A stretch of 46,248 nt of DNA, from positions 1 through 46,248 of the IMG/VR virus record IMGVR_UViG_3300025913_000061; one strand, written 5' to 3'. The stretch comes from a virus. The position numbers were made by a program, and so were the translations under genes. The notes beneath the pieces are model-generated. The model saw only the letters and a program-made list of their open reading frames with translations. It made no database searches and was not told the origin of the DNA. Positions 6,484 to 13,355 of the stretch are shown piece by piece. Within the stretch, counting starts at the first letter, position 1, and the number at the start of each line of letters is the position of its first letter.

Positions 6484-7460
6484 TTGCGCACCTTCGCCAC
6501 GTTCAAACTAGGCGCTTTCCCTTTAGTCACAGTGCGACTCACCATCGGAACATGGCCGACGATGAACTTGACTGCATCCAGGTCGACTTCTTCTTCGTCC
6601 TCAAGGTGCCTGGTATCCCGAGACCAGGAGACTTGCCAGCCGCCCGTGACGATCGGCGCTGCACCTGTCAGCAGTTCGCGGTAGTACTCGCGGCGGGCCT
6701 TCGCCTCGTCCTCATCGCTTTTGGCGGCGATGTAACGCTGCGCCAGGTCGCTAAGGACCTCGTCCGTATCAGTGTCAGGCTCGCCCTCGCCGCGGCAAGT
6801 AGTCACGTAAGGGCAATAGGAATAGCAGAAGGTGGTGTTCGCATCGCGCAGTCCTTCGATGTCTGCCTCATTCACCGGGTCAGCAAGGTCGATAACCTCA
6901 TGAGCCCACTCGACGCCCTTGTCAGCCCACTCCCGCGAAAACGGTTCAGTGAACAACCGAGCACCTTTGAACCCGCCAGACCGCGGCAAGAACACAAGCT
7001 GAATCGACTCAACGTCATGACCTGCTTCGATGAGCGCAGCCGCTCCACCGTGAAGCTGGGCGCGTTTCTGGTCATGCCCGCGCAGGTTGTTGGTCATCAT
7101 CCGAACGGCCTTCACGCAAGCCCGCGCATCGTCTTTCGTCTTCCAGTCCCTCAGTAGCTTTTCGTTCGGGCTGTACTCGTCCACGGTGAACTTCACACCC
7201 CGATAAGCCAACTGCTGCTGGACGATCAGCTCGGGATGCCGGCGAAGCCGTGCCTCACCAATCCGGTGGTCGATCGCGGAACCAACGAACGCTTCCCACG
7301 ACAGACGCGGGTCACTTTGGGGGACACCGTTCAGCCGAAGGACATGTTCAGCCCTGCAACCAAATAGCCCCGATCCGCCGATCTCCACCTGCTGGGAACG
7401 AGGACGGTCTAGCTCGTCTGCGAGTAGGTCGGCGTACAGCTCGTCGAGGAAGTCGGTCAT
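6480..7460 (-). CDS. Cas4-like / RecB-family exonuclease with Fe-S cysteines
   Basis: A 326-residue nuclease of the PD-(D/E)XK class. The active-site strand is LRDWKTKDD (D105, K107). Four cysteines fit the Cas4/AddB iron-sulphur pattern: C35 near the N-terminus and C212, C216 and C222 near the C-terminus (FCYSYCPYVTTC), with Cx3C in place of the usual Cx2C. Such phage enzymes act as 5'-3' exonucleases that make single strands for the annealing protein encoded just upstream (7813-8589). Residues beyond about 280 form an acidic linker and a small C-terminal extension. There is no CRISPR array in the window, so a role in recombination is favoured over spacer acquisition. Confidence 0.85.
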   Translation of the reverse strand: MTDFLDELYADLLADELDRPRSQQVEIGGSGLFGCRAEHVLRLNGVPQSDPRLSWEAFVGSAIDHRIGEARLRRHPELIVQQQLAYRGVKFTVDEYSPNEKLLRDWKTKDDARACVKAVRMMTNNLRGHDQKRAQLHGGAAALIEAGHDVESIQLVFLPRSGGFKGARLFTEPFSREWADKGVEWAHEVIDLADPVNEADIEGLRDANTTFCYSYCPYVTTCRGEGEPDTDTDEVLSDLAQRYIAAKSDEDEAKARREYYRELLTGAAPIVTGGWQVSWSRDTRHLEDEEEVDLDAVKFIVGHVPMVSRTVTKGKAPSLNVAKVRK

Positions 7461-7816
7461 GACGCCATCCCCGAGTTGGCAAGGCCGATCTCAGCCTTCA
7501 ACGCCGAACCATACGAACGGCCAACGTCGATCCGCACCTTCAACGAGTCGATCAAAGCCCGCTGGCTGCGGACCTTCTGATCGGCAATCTCGGCGTCGAG
7601 CTTCTGCGTCTCGGTGGCGAGGATGGCTTCTTGCTTCTTGACGTCCATCGACCCGGCAGCGGACAGGAACGCCTTAGCGAAGGCGACCTCGAACCGTGAA
7701 CGGGCACGAACGGATTCCTCGTCAAGCGTGCGGAGATCCCTTACCGCACCGTCGAGTTGACGGGCGATGTGGGCCAGGTTCGCCGCCACGTCGGTGGCTG
7801 TCTGTGGAGTGGTCAT
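7457..7816 (-). CDS. Hypothetical helical protein of the recombination module
   Basis: A 119-residue helical protein. Residues 10-75 and 75-110 look like two long helices (SMDVKKQEAILATETQKLD, AEIADQKVRSQRALIDSLK). No catalytic motif. It lies between the Rad52-like and Cas4-like genes with four-base overlaps at both ends, so it is likely produced in step with them and may be a partner protein. Function not known. Confidence 0.65.
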   Translation of the reverse strand: MTTPQTATDVAANLAHIARQLDGAVRDLRTLDEESVRARSRFEVAFAKAFLSAAGSMDVKKQEAILATETQKLDAEIADQKVRSQRALIDSLKVRIDVGRSYGSALKAEIGLANSGMAS

Positions 7817-8589
7817 GACACCACCCCGTCACGGATCAGCTTCAGGTAGGCCGTCAGCTGCTCGGGCTTTGCCTTCGCAAACGCGGTGTTGTCGTTCTCC
7901 TTGGCGAAGTCAGTCTCAACATCCGCCGTAGACCACCCCTTTGCCTTGGCGACGTTCCATATCCCAGCGCGCAACGCGACGGTCGGGTCAATGGATTCAG
8001 CGTGGCCGTTCGAAGGCGCTTCGGGCTCCTCGGCCGGCTGTTCGTCGCCCATGTCGACCTGCTGAGGAACGTCCTTCTGCACATCCCCCTCAGCCTCACC
8101 GTCAGGCATCACAAGGGTTTTCATCACCAACGGCGTCAGCTGGCCCCGGTTGTACAACGACAAGCCGAACCCATCACCGAGGTTCGTGGCGCACCGCTTC
8201 AACGCATACGACACAGCGTTCTTCGCAGCAAAGTCATGGGCATCCCCATGAGTGGGAAGGTTCGGAGACGTTCCCGTCCCCACGTCCTCATAGGAGGCGA
8301 CGAACTCCCCCTGCGGGTCACGGATCGTCAACCGCAGCCGGCAAAGATAGGTCACGTCAGGAACGTCCCTGGCAGGCTTGCCGTTCTTCGCCGGAACAGC
8401 CTTTATCGTGTCCCGTACGCAAGACAGCTCGAGGATCTCCGTTGACCAGCCGCCGAAGCCGAACACCCGTGACAAGTGGGCGCGGATGTCTTGCTGGCTG
8501 ACGTGAGAGAGGCCGTCGCGGTCTTTGAGGACTCGTGATGCGCGGATGGGCTGCAGGAGTTGTTCGACCTGTGCACGGGTGAGGCTCAT
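7813..8589 (-). CDS. Rad52/22-like single-strand annealing protein
   Basis: A 258-residue protein of the phage Rad52-like annealing family. The signature stretches are SHVSQQDIRAHLSRVFGFGG, WSTEILEL, VASYEDVGTG, and DAHDFAAKNAVSYALKRCA followed by LGDGFGLSLYN. Residues 1-165 form the annealing domain; 165-205 is an acidic linker; the C-terminal 50 residues form a small helical domain (KGWSTADVETDFAKEN). It anneals single strands made by the Cas4-like exonuclease encoded two genes downstream. The start at 8589 has a GGAGG site and overlaps the stop of a tiny membrane ORF by four bases. Confidence 0.85.
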   Translation of the reverse strand: MSLTRAQVEQLLQPIRASRVLKDRDGLSHVSQQDIRAHLSRVFGFGGWSTEILELSCVRDTIKAVPAKNGKPARDVPDVTYLCRLRLTIRDPQGEFVASYEDVGTGTSPNLPTHGDAHDFAAKNAVSYALKRCATNLGDGFGLSLYNRGQLTPLVMKTLVMPDGEAEGDVQKDVPQQVDMGDEQPAEEPEAPSNGHAESIDPTVALRAGIWNVAKAKGWSTADVETDFAKENDNTAFAKAKPEQLTAYLKLIRDGVVS

Positions 8590-8666
8590 CGGTGGTTCCT
8601 CCAGTCGAGGACCAGAACACCCGTAATGCCGATGAGGGCGAAAATGCCCAGAACCGATGCCCACAT
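8586..8666 (-). CDS. 26-residue single-membrane-span peptide
   Basis: A very short ORF, MWASVLGIFALIGITGV..., ending in DWRNHR: one hydrophobic span and a short basic tail. It fills the gap between the gene ending at 8669 and the Rad52-like gene at 8589. Its stop overlaps the Rad52-like start (ATGA), and a GGTGG lies upstream. It may be a true small membrane peptide or a translational leader; the exact fit to the gap argues for translation. Confidence 0.45.
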   Translation of the reverse strand: MWASVLGIFALIGITGVLVLDWRNHR

Positions 8667-8668
8667 GG

Positions 8669-9133
8669 CTAAGCCACCACCTGGAGAAACTGGCGCGGCG
8701 CAGTGACGGCACGCATCGGCTCGTGATGCTCGGTGCAGTCGATCCAGAACGGCTCCCGCGAGTTGACCATGCTGAGATGCCAGCCGATCTCCAAGCAGCG
8801 GGCACAGGGACGCTTGCCGGACCGCAGGCTGTGCAGCGCCGCCAGGATCTCCCGCCACCAGGACTGCGCCGTCGCCTCATCCGACTCCCAGATCCACGAC
8901 CGGATGTAGTCCGGGAGGTTGGTCAGCAGGAAGTCCATCGACCGGTCATCGACCGAGTTGGACGGTTCGGCGCAGTGTGCGCGCAGGTTCGCCAGATCCA
9001 CTTCGGATTCGGTGAGTGCGCAGTCGAACAGGTTGTCGGCCAAGAACAGGCCGTGGGCGTCATCCCCTGCAATGCGGAGGAAGTCGGTGCGTGCCTGGCT
9101 GGCCCAGGAGCTTCCGTCGTGATTATCTGTCAT
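8669..9133 (-). CDS. Hypothetical early protein
   Basis: A 154-residue acidic protein with a small CARC motif (RPCARCLEIGWHL) and a later cysteine-histidine patch (IDCTEHHEPM), which together could bind zinc. No family recognised. A strong AAAGGAG site precedes the ATG at 9133. It is one of the few genes here with a spacer (43 bases) upstream, so it may begin a fresh translational unit. Confidence 0.7.
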   Translation of the reverse strand: MTDNHDGSSWASQARTDFLRIAGDDAHGLFLADNLFDCALTESEVDLANLRAHCAEPSNSVDDRSMDFLLTNLPDYIRSWIWESDEATAQSWWREILAALHSLRSGKRPCARCLEIGWHLSMVNSREPFWIDCTEHHEPMRAVTAPRQFLQVVA

Positions 9134-9176
9134 TGCTGCCCATCTCCTTTAGATGTGTTTGGGCGGTAGGCCGGCG

Positions 9177-9323
9177 TCAGGTGGATCTGGCGTCGGCCAC
9201 TTCATTGATCGGGTAAGCGCGGACAAGGCGGGCAGCTGCGGCGATGAAGCCGTAGAAGCTGAAGACGGCACCGACGCAGAACGCGAAGCCGTAGCAGGTC
9301 ATACGGATCAAGGCCGGCTTCAC
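9177..9323 (-). CDS. Small membrane protein
   Basis: A 48-residue protein starting at a GTG that overlaps the upstream TGA by four bases (GTGA). It has one hydrophobic span, about residues 9-31 (CYGFAFCVGAVFSFYGFIAA), then a short soluble tail. No family recognised. Confidence 0.55.
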   Translation of the reverse strand: MKPALIRMTCYGFAFCVGAVFSFYGFIAAAARLVRAYPINEVADARST

Positions 9324-9520
9324 AGCAGTGCCAGCATTTCGAGGAACGTGCGGCACTCGTCCGCATCCGTTGCGTGGATGGCGCACTGAAGTCGGGCCTT
9401 CTGCTCGTCTTCAGTGCTGTTCGGGTAGCTCACAAAGTCAGTGGCGATCTGGGGTCGAACACCCGCAGTCGGTTCCTTGACGGTGGTGTGGTCTAAGCGA
9501 AGGTGAACTTGGCGGCTCAT
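9320..9520 (-). CDS. Hypothetical small protein sharing its N-terminus with the upstream HNH protein
   Basis: A 66-residue protein beginning MSRQVHLRLD, nearly the same as the first ten residues of the HNH protein encoded directly upstream (MSRQLHVRLD). The rest (EDEQKARLQCAIHATDADECRTFLEMLALL) is helical with two cysteines. Start and stop overlap the neighbours by four bases. Function unknown. The shared N-terminus suggests the HNH gene captured, or was inserted after a duplication of, the start of this gene. Confidence 0.65.
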   Translation of the reverse strand: MSRQVHLRLDHTTVKEPTAGVRPQIATDFVSYPNSTEDEQKARLQCAIHATDADECRTFLEMLALL

Positions 9521-10038
9521 GCGGCGCTCGCTTTGCGCTGGGCATACAACTCACGCCGACGTTGGTTCTTGTGCTCTCGCCAACCGGGAGTTTGAGCCAT
9601 TCGACGCTTGCGTTCGCGGTCGGTGTTTCGTCGGCAAGTACGGCAGTTCCGGGTGTTGCCAATCCAAAGGATGTTTTCCTCGTCAAACGGATGCCCGCGA
9701 TGACAGTGAGTGGCCCGCGGAGTGACCTGCCATCTGCGTTGCACGTTCAACGTGTGCGTCACGGCCTCTAGGTGCGCTGGATTGACGCAGTTGCGGACGC
9801 GGCACAAGTGGTCGACGTCGAGACCGTCCGGGATGGGGCCGACAAAGGCGGCGTAGGAGACTCGGTGCGCCTGATAGCAACGTCGACCTATGCCGAACTT
9901 GCCGTAACCCTTCACGTTGACGCAGCCAGTCCAACGCCAACAGCCGTTGGCGTCCTCATCAACCTTCGCCCAGAACCGGTCTGGAAGCCGAGAGTCGCCG
10001 AGATCGACGTCCAAGCGGACGTGAAGCTGACGGCTCAT
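9517..10038 (-). CDS. HNH endonuclease (HNH_3-like)
   Basis: A 173-residue protein. Residues 19-95 carry the CWRWTGC and GYGKFGIGRRCYQAHRVSY segments followed by LDVDHLCRVRNCVNPAHLEAV (D76, H77, N86, H89). This is the HNH_3 arrangement common in phage homing endonucleases, with zinc cysteines C79 and C84. The C-terminal 80 residues (CHRGHPFDEENILW, CRTCRRNTDRERKRR) add a further zinc knuckle and a basic DNA-binding tail. The start at 10038 overlaps the upstream stop (ATGA); an in-frame GTG-type extension to 10053 is possible but unneeded. The first ten residues resemble those of the downstream gene. Confidence 0.85.
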   Translation of the reverse strand: MSRQLHVRLDVDLGDSRLPDRFWAKVDEDANGCWRWTGCVNVKGYGKFGIGRRCYQAHRVSYAAFVGPIPDGLDVDHLCRVRNCVNPAHLEAVTHTLNVQRRWQVTPRATHCHRGHPFDEENILWIGNTRNCRTCRRNTDRERKRRMAQTPGWREHKNQRRRELYAQRKASAA

Positions 10039-10253
10039 TGACGTTCCCGCCATTCACGGACGTGCGCAGCGTTCGCCTCGGTGCAGATCGGACAGCGGCA
10101 GCCGTAGTCCGAATAGCCCGTTAGGCCATGCTCGGACGGTTCGAGTTGTTTGCGGTTTTGTCGGGTCTCGGCGTTGTAAGCCCGATGGGCTTCGGTGCAG
10201 AGTTCGCACCGGCAGCCTTGGACATACTTCGAGTGGGTGCCGTGTTCAGTCAT
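10035..10253 (-). CDS. Tandem CRC-motif zinc-binding protein
   Basis: A 72-residue protein built of two similar halves. The first is HGTHSKYVQGCRCELCTEAH and the second HGLTGYSDYGCRCPICTEAN. Each has one histidine and three cysteines (CxCxxC), enough to hold a zinc ion. Comparable repeat proteins occur in actinophage early regions without known function. It follows the excisionase-like gene with a four-base overlap and precedes the HNH gene in the same way. Confidence 0.65.
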   Translation of the reverse strand: MTEHGTHSKYVQGCRCELCTEAHRAYNAETRQNRKQLEPSEHGLTGYSDYGCRCPICTEANAAHVREWRERQ

Positions 10254-10462
10254 GAGGCCCGCCTACGAACGGGACGAAGCCGGCCACCCTCAGCCAGGCT
10301 CTCCAAGTACTGGTCGAGCCAGTCGCGGCGGACGAGGCGGCGACGGCCAACCTTCGCGTTACGGATCTTCCCCGCGTTCAACATGCGGGCCGTTGTCAGC
10401 GGCGCCTTGCGGAGAATCTTGGCAACGTCGTCAGCGTCCAACCATTCGTAGTCGGCCATCAT
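10250..10462 (-). CDS. Excisionase-like helix-turn-helix protein
   Basis: A 70-residue protein with the MerR/excisionase winged-helix signature: WLDADDVAKILRKAPLTTAR, a turn, then GKIRNAKVGRRRLVRRDWLDQYL. The basic tail fits DNA binding. As the second gene of the early operon, next to the immunity switch and about 1.3 kb from the integrase, it is the natural candidate for the recombination directionality factor, though transcription regulators share this fold. It starts at the ATG at 10462, overlapping the upstream TGA by three bases (ATGA). Confidence 0.75.
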   Translation of the reverse strand: MMADYEWLDADDVAKILRKAPLTTARMLNAGKIRNAKVGRRRLVRRDWLDQYLESLAEGGRLRPVRRRAS

Positions 10463-10779
10463 GCGGCCCGCGTGTGCTTCGCAACAGGTTGTTCCGCAAC
10501 CCTGGACAACTCGACCACGAAAAGATCAGAGACGTCGACCGAGAGTGCCTTGCACAGCAGCGTGGCGGAGTCGTTCTTGACGCTGTTCTTCCGGCCTTTG
10601 ATCAGGTGGCTGATCATCGCGTGTGATGTCCAGCCGACCTCAGCGGCAATCTGCCGATGTGTCTTACCTGATAGGGCAACGCAACGTGCGAGCGGCTTGC
10701 GTTTCGCCTCCGGTAAGTACACCCAGATCACCCTTCGTTTTTCTCGCTGCGGTGTCGCCACGGTAGTCCCTTTCGCCAT
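10459..10779 (-). CDS. XRE-family regulator (Cro-like), first gene of the early operon
   Basis: A 106-residue helix-turn-helix protein. Residues 30-75 show the XRE pattern (GKTHRQIAAEVGWTSHAMISHLIKG) followed by KALSVDVSDLFVVE, the usual tail of lambda-type domains. It diverges from the repressor gene at 10982 and heads the leftward early operon, the classic place for a Cro-like repressor. I use the ATG at 10779; an upstream in-frame TTG at 10803 overlaps the proposed -10 box. The proposed promoter (-35 TTGACT 10826-10831, -10 CATCCT 10803-10808) contains the GGTAACC operator-like site. Confidence 0.8.
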   Translation of the reverse strand: MAKGTTVATPQREKRRVIWVYLPEAKRKPLARCVALSGKTHRQIAAEVGWTSHAMISHLIKGRKNSVKNDSATLLCKALSVDVSDLFVVELSRVAEQPVAKHTRAA

Positions 10780-10802
10780 CCGGTGTCCAGCCTTGTGGAA
10801 CA

Positions 10803-10831
10803 AGGATGCGCTCGCGGGTAACCAAAGTCAA
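10803..10831 (-). promoter_or_regulatory. Candidate leftward early promoter
   Basis: Reading leftward, TTGACT (10826-10831) and CATCCT (10803-10808) are separated by 17 bases. A GGTAACC element (10817-10823) lies in the spacer, where a bound repressor would block polymerase. It is placed just ahead of the Cro-like gene. The -10 match is modest. Confidence 0.5.
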
Positions 10832-10930
10832 TAGAAGCACACGCTTGTAGTTCCGCACTAAAGGCACACCCGCTGGTCAGCGGTACTGGACAGGGCGAAC
10901 CCGATTGGTAGACAGATGTTGGTAACCAAA
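10817..10930. promoter_or_regulatory. Operator-like sites between the divergent regulators
   Basis: GGTAACCAAA occurs twice in this 200-bp intergenic region, at 10817-10826 and 10921-10930. The second is extended to the odd-centred palindrome TTGGTAACCAA (10919-10929). A separate perfect palindrome CCGCTGGTCAGCGG lies between them at 10870-10883. The spacing and the position between a Cro-like and a repressor gene suggest a lambda-like switch with sites for one or both regulators. Confidence 0.55.
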
Positions 10931-10981
10931 CCGGACATCGGCGTGTCTAGGGGTATCCATGATCTTTGGCGTCAGGACGAC

Positions 10982-11371
10982 ATGACCAAACAGACTGATC
11001 CCGTGTCCCCACTGGCAGCCCTCATCCAGCGCGTCATCGACGACGAAGCCGCTCGCGGGAACGTGCTGAACTACTCCGACATAGCCCGCAGGGGCACCGA
11101 CTTGACCCGGGGCAACGTGTCCCGCTACGCCACCAAGAAACTCGACCAGATGCTCCCGCTGGAGAAGCGCAGGGGCCTGGCAATGGGCCTGCGTGTTCAC
11201 CCCGTCGTAGTCGACCGGGCCGTTGCCGACTCGCTGGATCTGTGGCTGGAGCTGTCCGGCGGCGACTACCGCACCGACCCTGAGCTGACCGCAGCAGACC
11301 GGGAACGAATCGATGCCTACATTCAGGCGATCAAGGACTCGAAAGGTCGGCGGCGATCCGGTGAAAAATGA
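10982..11371 (+). CDS. Immunity repressor, helix-turn-helix
   Basis: A 129-residue protein. The segment NVLNYSDIARRGTDLTRGNVSRYATKKLDQMLPLEKRRGLAMGL fits a DNA-binding helix-turn-helix of the kind seen in actinophage immunity repressors, followed by a helical C-terminal part (residues 70-125). It lies first in the rightward integration-immunity block and opposite the Cro-like gene, as a prophage repressor should. I use the ATG at 10982, preceded by AGGACG; an in-frame extension upstream runs through the operator region and is unlikely. No peptidase-like domain is present, so RecA-driven self-cleavage is not expected. Confidence 0.7.
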   Translation: MTKQTDPVSPLAALIQRVIDDEAARGNVLNYSDIARRGTDLTRGNVSRYATKKLDQMLPLEKRRGLAMGLRVHPVVVDRAVADSLDLWLELSGGDYRTDPELTAADRERIDAYIQAIKDSKGRRRSGEK

Positions 11372-11419
11372 CTGGCACTTCATGAGTTCAGACTCGCCCG
11401 GGCCCCTTGCGTTGCTCGT

Positions 11420-11485
11420 TGCGAGGCGCATTATGGCTTTCGGAACCGGTCTCCGGACTCTTGGATCGATTCCCCGCACAGGGTC
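11420..11485. other. Possible attP core region (tRNA-like words)
   Basis: The 130-bp gap between the repressor and the next gene contains CCGGACTCTTGGATCGATTC at 11453-11472 and CCCCGCAC after it. These words resemble the anticodon-loop and T-arm segments of tRNA genes, the usual attachment core of tyrosine integrases, but no complete tRNA can be folded. Location upstream of the integrase fits some actinophages. This is a guess to be tested against host tRNA genes. Confidence 0.2.
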
Positions 11486-11502
11486 AACTCGGGGAGCGAA
11501 CG

Positions 11503-11841
11503 ATGGATCTAAGGCTCAAAGCCGCGGCAATTTTGGGATGGGTCGCGGGGCTGGTCCTGACCTTCCTGATCGACGATCATCCTGCGCCGGCACTCACCGT
11601 TGGCTGCTTTATCGCAGCAGCCTGCTTCACTGTCTGCGTGTCAATGCGGACAGTGGCACGTCACACCCGCAGGGCGTTCTACCGGCAGTGCCGATGGGAC
11701 GACACCCCAGAGGCGACCGTTCTACAGTTGCTGAGGCGACCTGATGCCATCGATCGTCCAGCGCAACGGCCGCTGGCGAGCCGAAGTAGTCAGACGGCCA
11801 CGCCGATGGTCCCGCACGTTCAACACAAAGGCTTCAGCTAG
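11503..11841 (+). CDS. Small two-span membrane protein
   Basis: A 112-residue protein with two hydrophobic segments, about residues 5-24 (LKAAAILGWVAGLVLTFLI) and 29-47 (ALTVGCFIAAACFTVCVSM), then a basic cytoplasmic tail. A GGGGAG site precedes the ATG at 11503. The last 98 bases overlap the integrase start in another frame, so the extreme C-terminus may be little constrained. Membrane proteins between repressor and integrase are often lysogenic-conversion or superinfection-exclusion factors; no direct evidence here. Confidence 0.55.
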   Translation: MDLRLKAAAILGWVAGLVLTFLIDDHPAPALTVGCFIAAACFTVCVSMRTVARHTRRAFYRQCRWDDTPEATVLQLLRRPDAIDRPAQRPLASRSSQTATPMVPHVQHKGFS

Positions 11842-12793
11842 AACCTGGGCCCTCGACCTCGAGGACTTTCTCGACCGCGGGGGAGACCCCGACCGGCCTG
11901 ACAATCTGACAGTCGGGGAGTGGGAGAAGCGGTGGTGGTCGGCGAGGGTTGTCGAGAAGACGACACGGGTTGCGAACCGGTCCCGGTTGGACTGTCACGT
12001 CCTGCCCGCCTGGAAAGACGTTCCGCTCGAGCGGGTGACGCCGATGGGTGTGCAGGCATGGGTCCGGCAGTTGGAAGCAAAAGGACTCGCACCCGTCACT
12101 GTCGCGTCCTGCCATCAGTTGCTTTCGGGGATGATGTCAGCCGCGGTCCGTGAGGGCCTGCTCGGAGTCAATCCCTGTGCGGAGGTACGCCTCCCGGCCC
12201 TGGCCCCGTGCCGGGAGGTGTACCTCACTCACACCGAAGTCCAACAGCTGCTCGACCTTGCCGAAGAACCCCACCGGACGATCATCCTGACGTTAGTTCT
12301 GACCGGGCTGCGATGGGGTGAATTGTGCGGGCTACGAGTTTCCGAATTGGACCTGCTGCGGCGCCGGCTCGAGGTCGTTCGGACGATCACCCGGTTCGGG
12401 CCGAAGGAGTATCCCAAGGGCCGGGCGCGGCGGACGGTGCCGGTGCCGCTGGTTCTCGTCGAAGCGTTGGCGGCGCATCTCGTCGGCCATGACGGTGGGC
12501 TGGTGTTCCGGGTGAACTACATCAACTGGGGCGCCGACCATTTCCGGCCACTGACGGAGAAGCTCGAGAAGTCTCCGCGGGTCCACGATCTTCGCCACTC
12601 GTACGCGTCTCATCTGGTGCAGGCGGGGGTGCCGTTGGAGAAGGTGCAGCTGCTTCTCGGACACAAGTCGATCACGACCACGGCCCGCTACGGTCACTTC
12701 GCTCCCGATCATGCGTTGGACGCGGTTCGGGTCCTCGACGGGATTTGGCCGGGCGTACCACAGGCGTACGACACCGGTATTCGGGGGTCGTGA
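11744..12793 (+). CDS. int: Tyrosine integrase
   Basis: A 349-residue tyrosine recombinase of full length. Residues 1-45 form an arm-type binding domain (RWRAEVVRRPRRWSRTFNTK), 55-150 the core-binding SAM-like domain, and 160-340 the catalytic domain. Catalytic residues are visible: R190 (TGLRWGEL), the H281-x-x-R284 pair (HDLRHSYAS), H307 (GHKS) and nucleophile Y316 (TTARYGHF). It would recombine attP with a host site during lysogeny. It reads rightward together with the repressor; the excisionase-like gene is in the opposite, lytic operon. Its start overlaps the membrane-protein gene by 98 bases but opens at the expected family position. Confidence 0.95.
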   Translation: MPSIVQRNGRWRAEVVRRPRRWSRTFNTKASARTWALDLEDFLDRGGDPDRPDNLTVGEWEKRWWSARVVEKTTRVANRSRLDCHVLPAWKDVPLERVTPMGVQAWVRQLEAKGLAPVTVASCHQLLSGMMSAAVREGLLGVNPCAEVRLPALAPCREVYLTHTEVQQLLDLAEEPHRTIILTLVLTGLRWGELCGLRVSELDLLRRRLEVVRTITRFGPKEYPKGRARRTVPVPLVLVEALAAHLVGHDGGLVFRVNYINWGADHFRPLTEKLEKSPRVHDLRHSYASHLVQAGVPLEKVQLLLGHKSITTTARYGHFAPDHALDAVRVLDGIWPGVPQAYDTGIRGS

Positions 12794-12813
12794 GCAGTCC
12801 ATGAGTGGTCTCG

Positions 12814-12853
12814 AACGTGCAGGTCGGAGGATAACCGAGCCTGTGACCTGCAT
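12814..12853. repeat. Nested inverted repeat downstream of the integrase
   Basis: GCAGGTC and GACCTGC face each other across 19 bases, with an inner TCGG/CCGA pair, in the 203-bp gap between integrase and the next gene. It could end the repressor-integrase message or bind integrase or excisionase; no T-run follows. The rest of this gap shows no gene. Confidence 0.35.
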
Positions 12854-12996
12854 GCTTATTTGCTGTACGAGAGCAACACTTCGAGGCGTCTGACGTGTGG
12901 AAACAGTTTTCCGGGCGTACGGCAGTCGTGCAGCCGTTGATCTTGGACAGTCCGAACTACGACAAACCATTACATCCGGGGAACGAAGGTGCCACC

Positions 12997-13311
12997 ATGC
13001 CGAACATGCCGACTACTCCGCCGCCCGAGGGACCGCCGCCGGGGTGGGTTGACCCTCGATCCCCGTACGGGATGCCGCAAGGTGGCCCACCGCCGCAGGG
13101 GTTTCAGCAGCCCTATCAGCCGCCACCGGGCTATGTCGTTCCGCCCCAGTTCCGTCAGCAGGGCGACTGGTGGTACGACGGTCACAAATGGCGCCCACCG
13201 GTTGGCGCGCAGCCGACCCGATGGGAACTGATCGGCCAAGTTCCCGGGATGCTTATCAAGCTCACGTTCCTGTTGATCGCGTTGGGGATCATCATCGCCC
13301 TGCTGATCTAG
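12997..13311 (+). CDS. Proline-rich tail-anchored membrane protein
   Basis: A 104-residue protein. Residues 1-50 are rich in P, G and Q (PPPEGPPPGWVDPRSPYG), then comes a WWYDGHKWRPP segment of the short SHOCT/DUF2510-like type seen in actinobacterial proteins, and the C-terminus is a single hydrophobic span (LIKLTFLLIALGIIIALLI). This looks like a C-terminally anchored membrane protein expressed from the prophage region. An AAGGTG site precedes the ATG. Function unknown; lysogenic conversion is possible. Confidence 0.65.
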   Translation: MPNMPTTPPPEGPPPGWVDPRSPYGMPQGGPPPQGFQQPYQPPPGYVVPPQFRQQGDWWYDGHKWRPPVGAQPTRWELIGQVPGMLIKLTFLLIALGIIIALLI

Positions 13312-13355
13312 ACAACCCGCGATGGTCGGCGCACCCTCAGCATGAGGTGAGAACG

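Noticed and set aside
7813-8880. Longer 355-codon version of the Rad52-like gene
   Set aside because: The extra 97 residues are arginine-rich shadow sequence over two upstream genes; the ATG at 8589 has GGAGG and the coupled overlap.
11400-11490. tRNA gene upstream of the integrase
   Set aside because: T-arm-like words are present but the T stem and acceptor stem do not pair; at most a fragment serving as attachment core.
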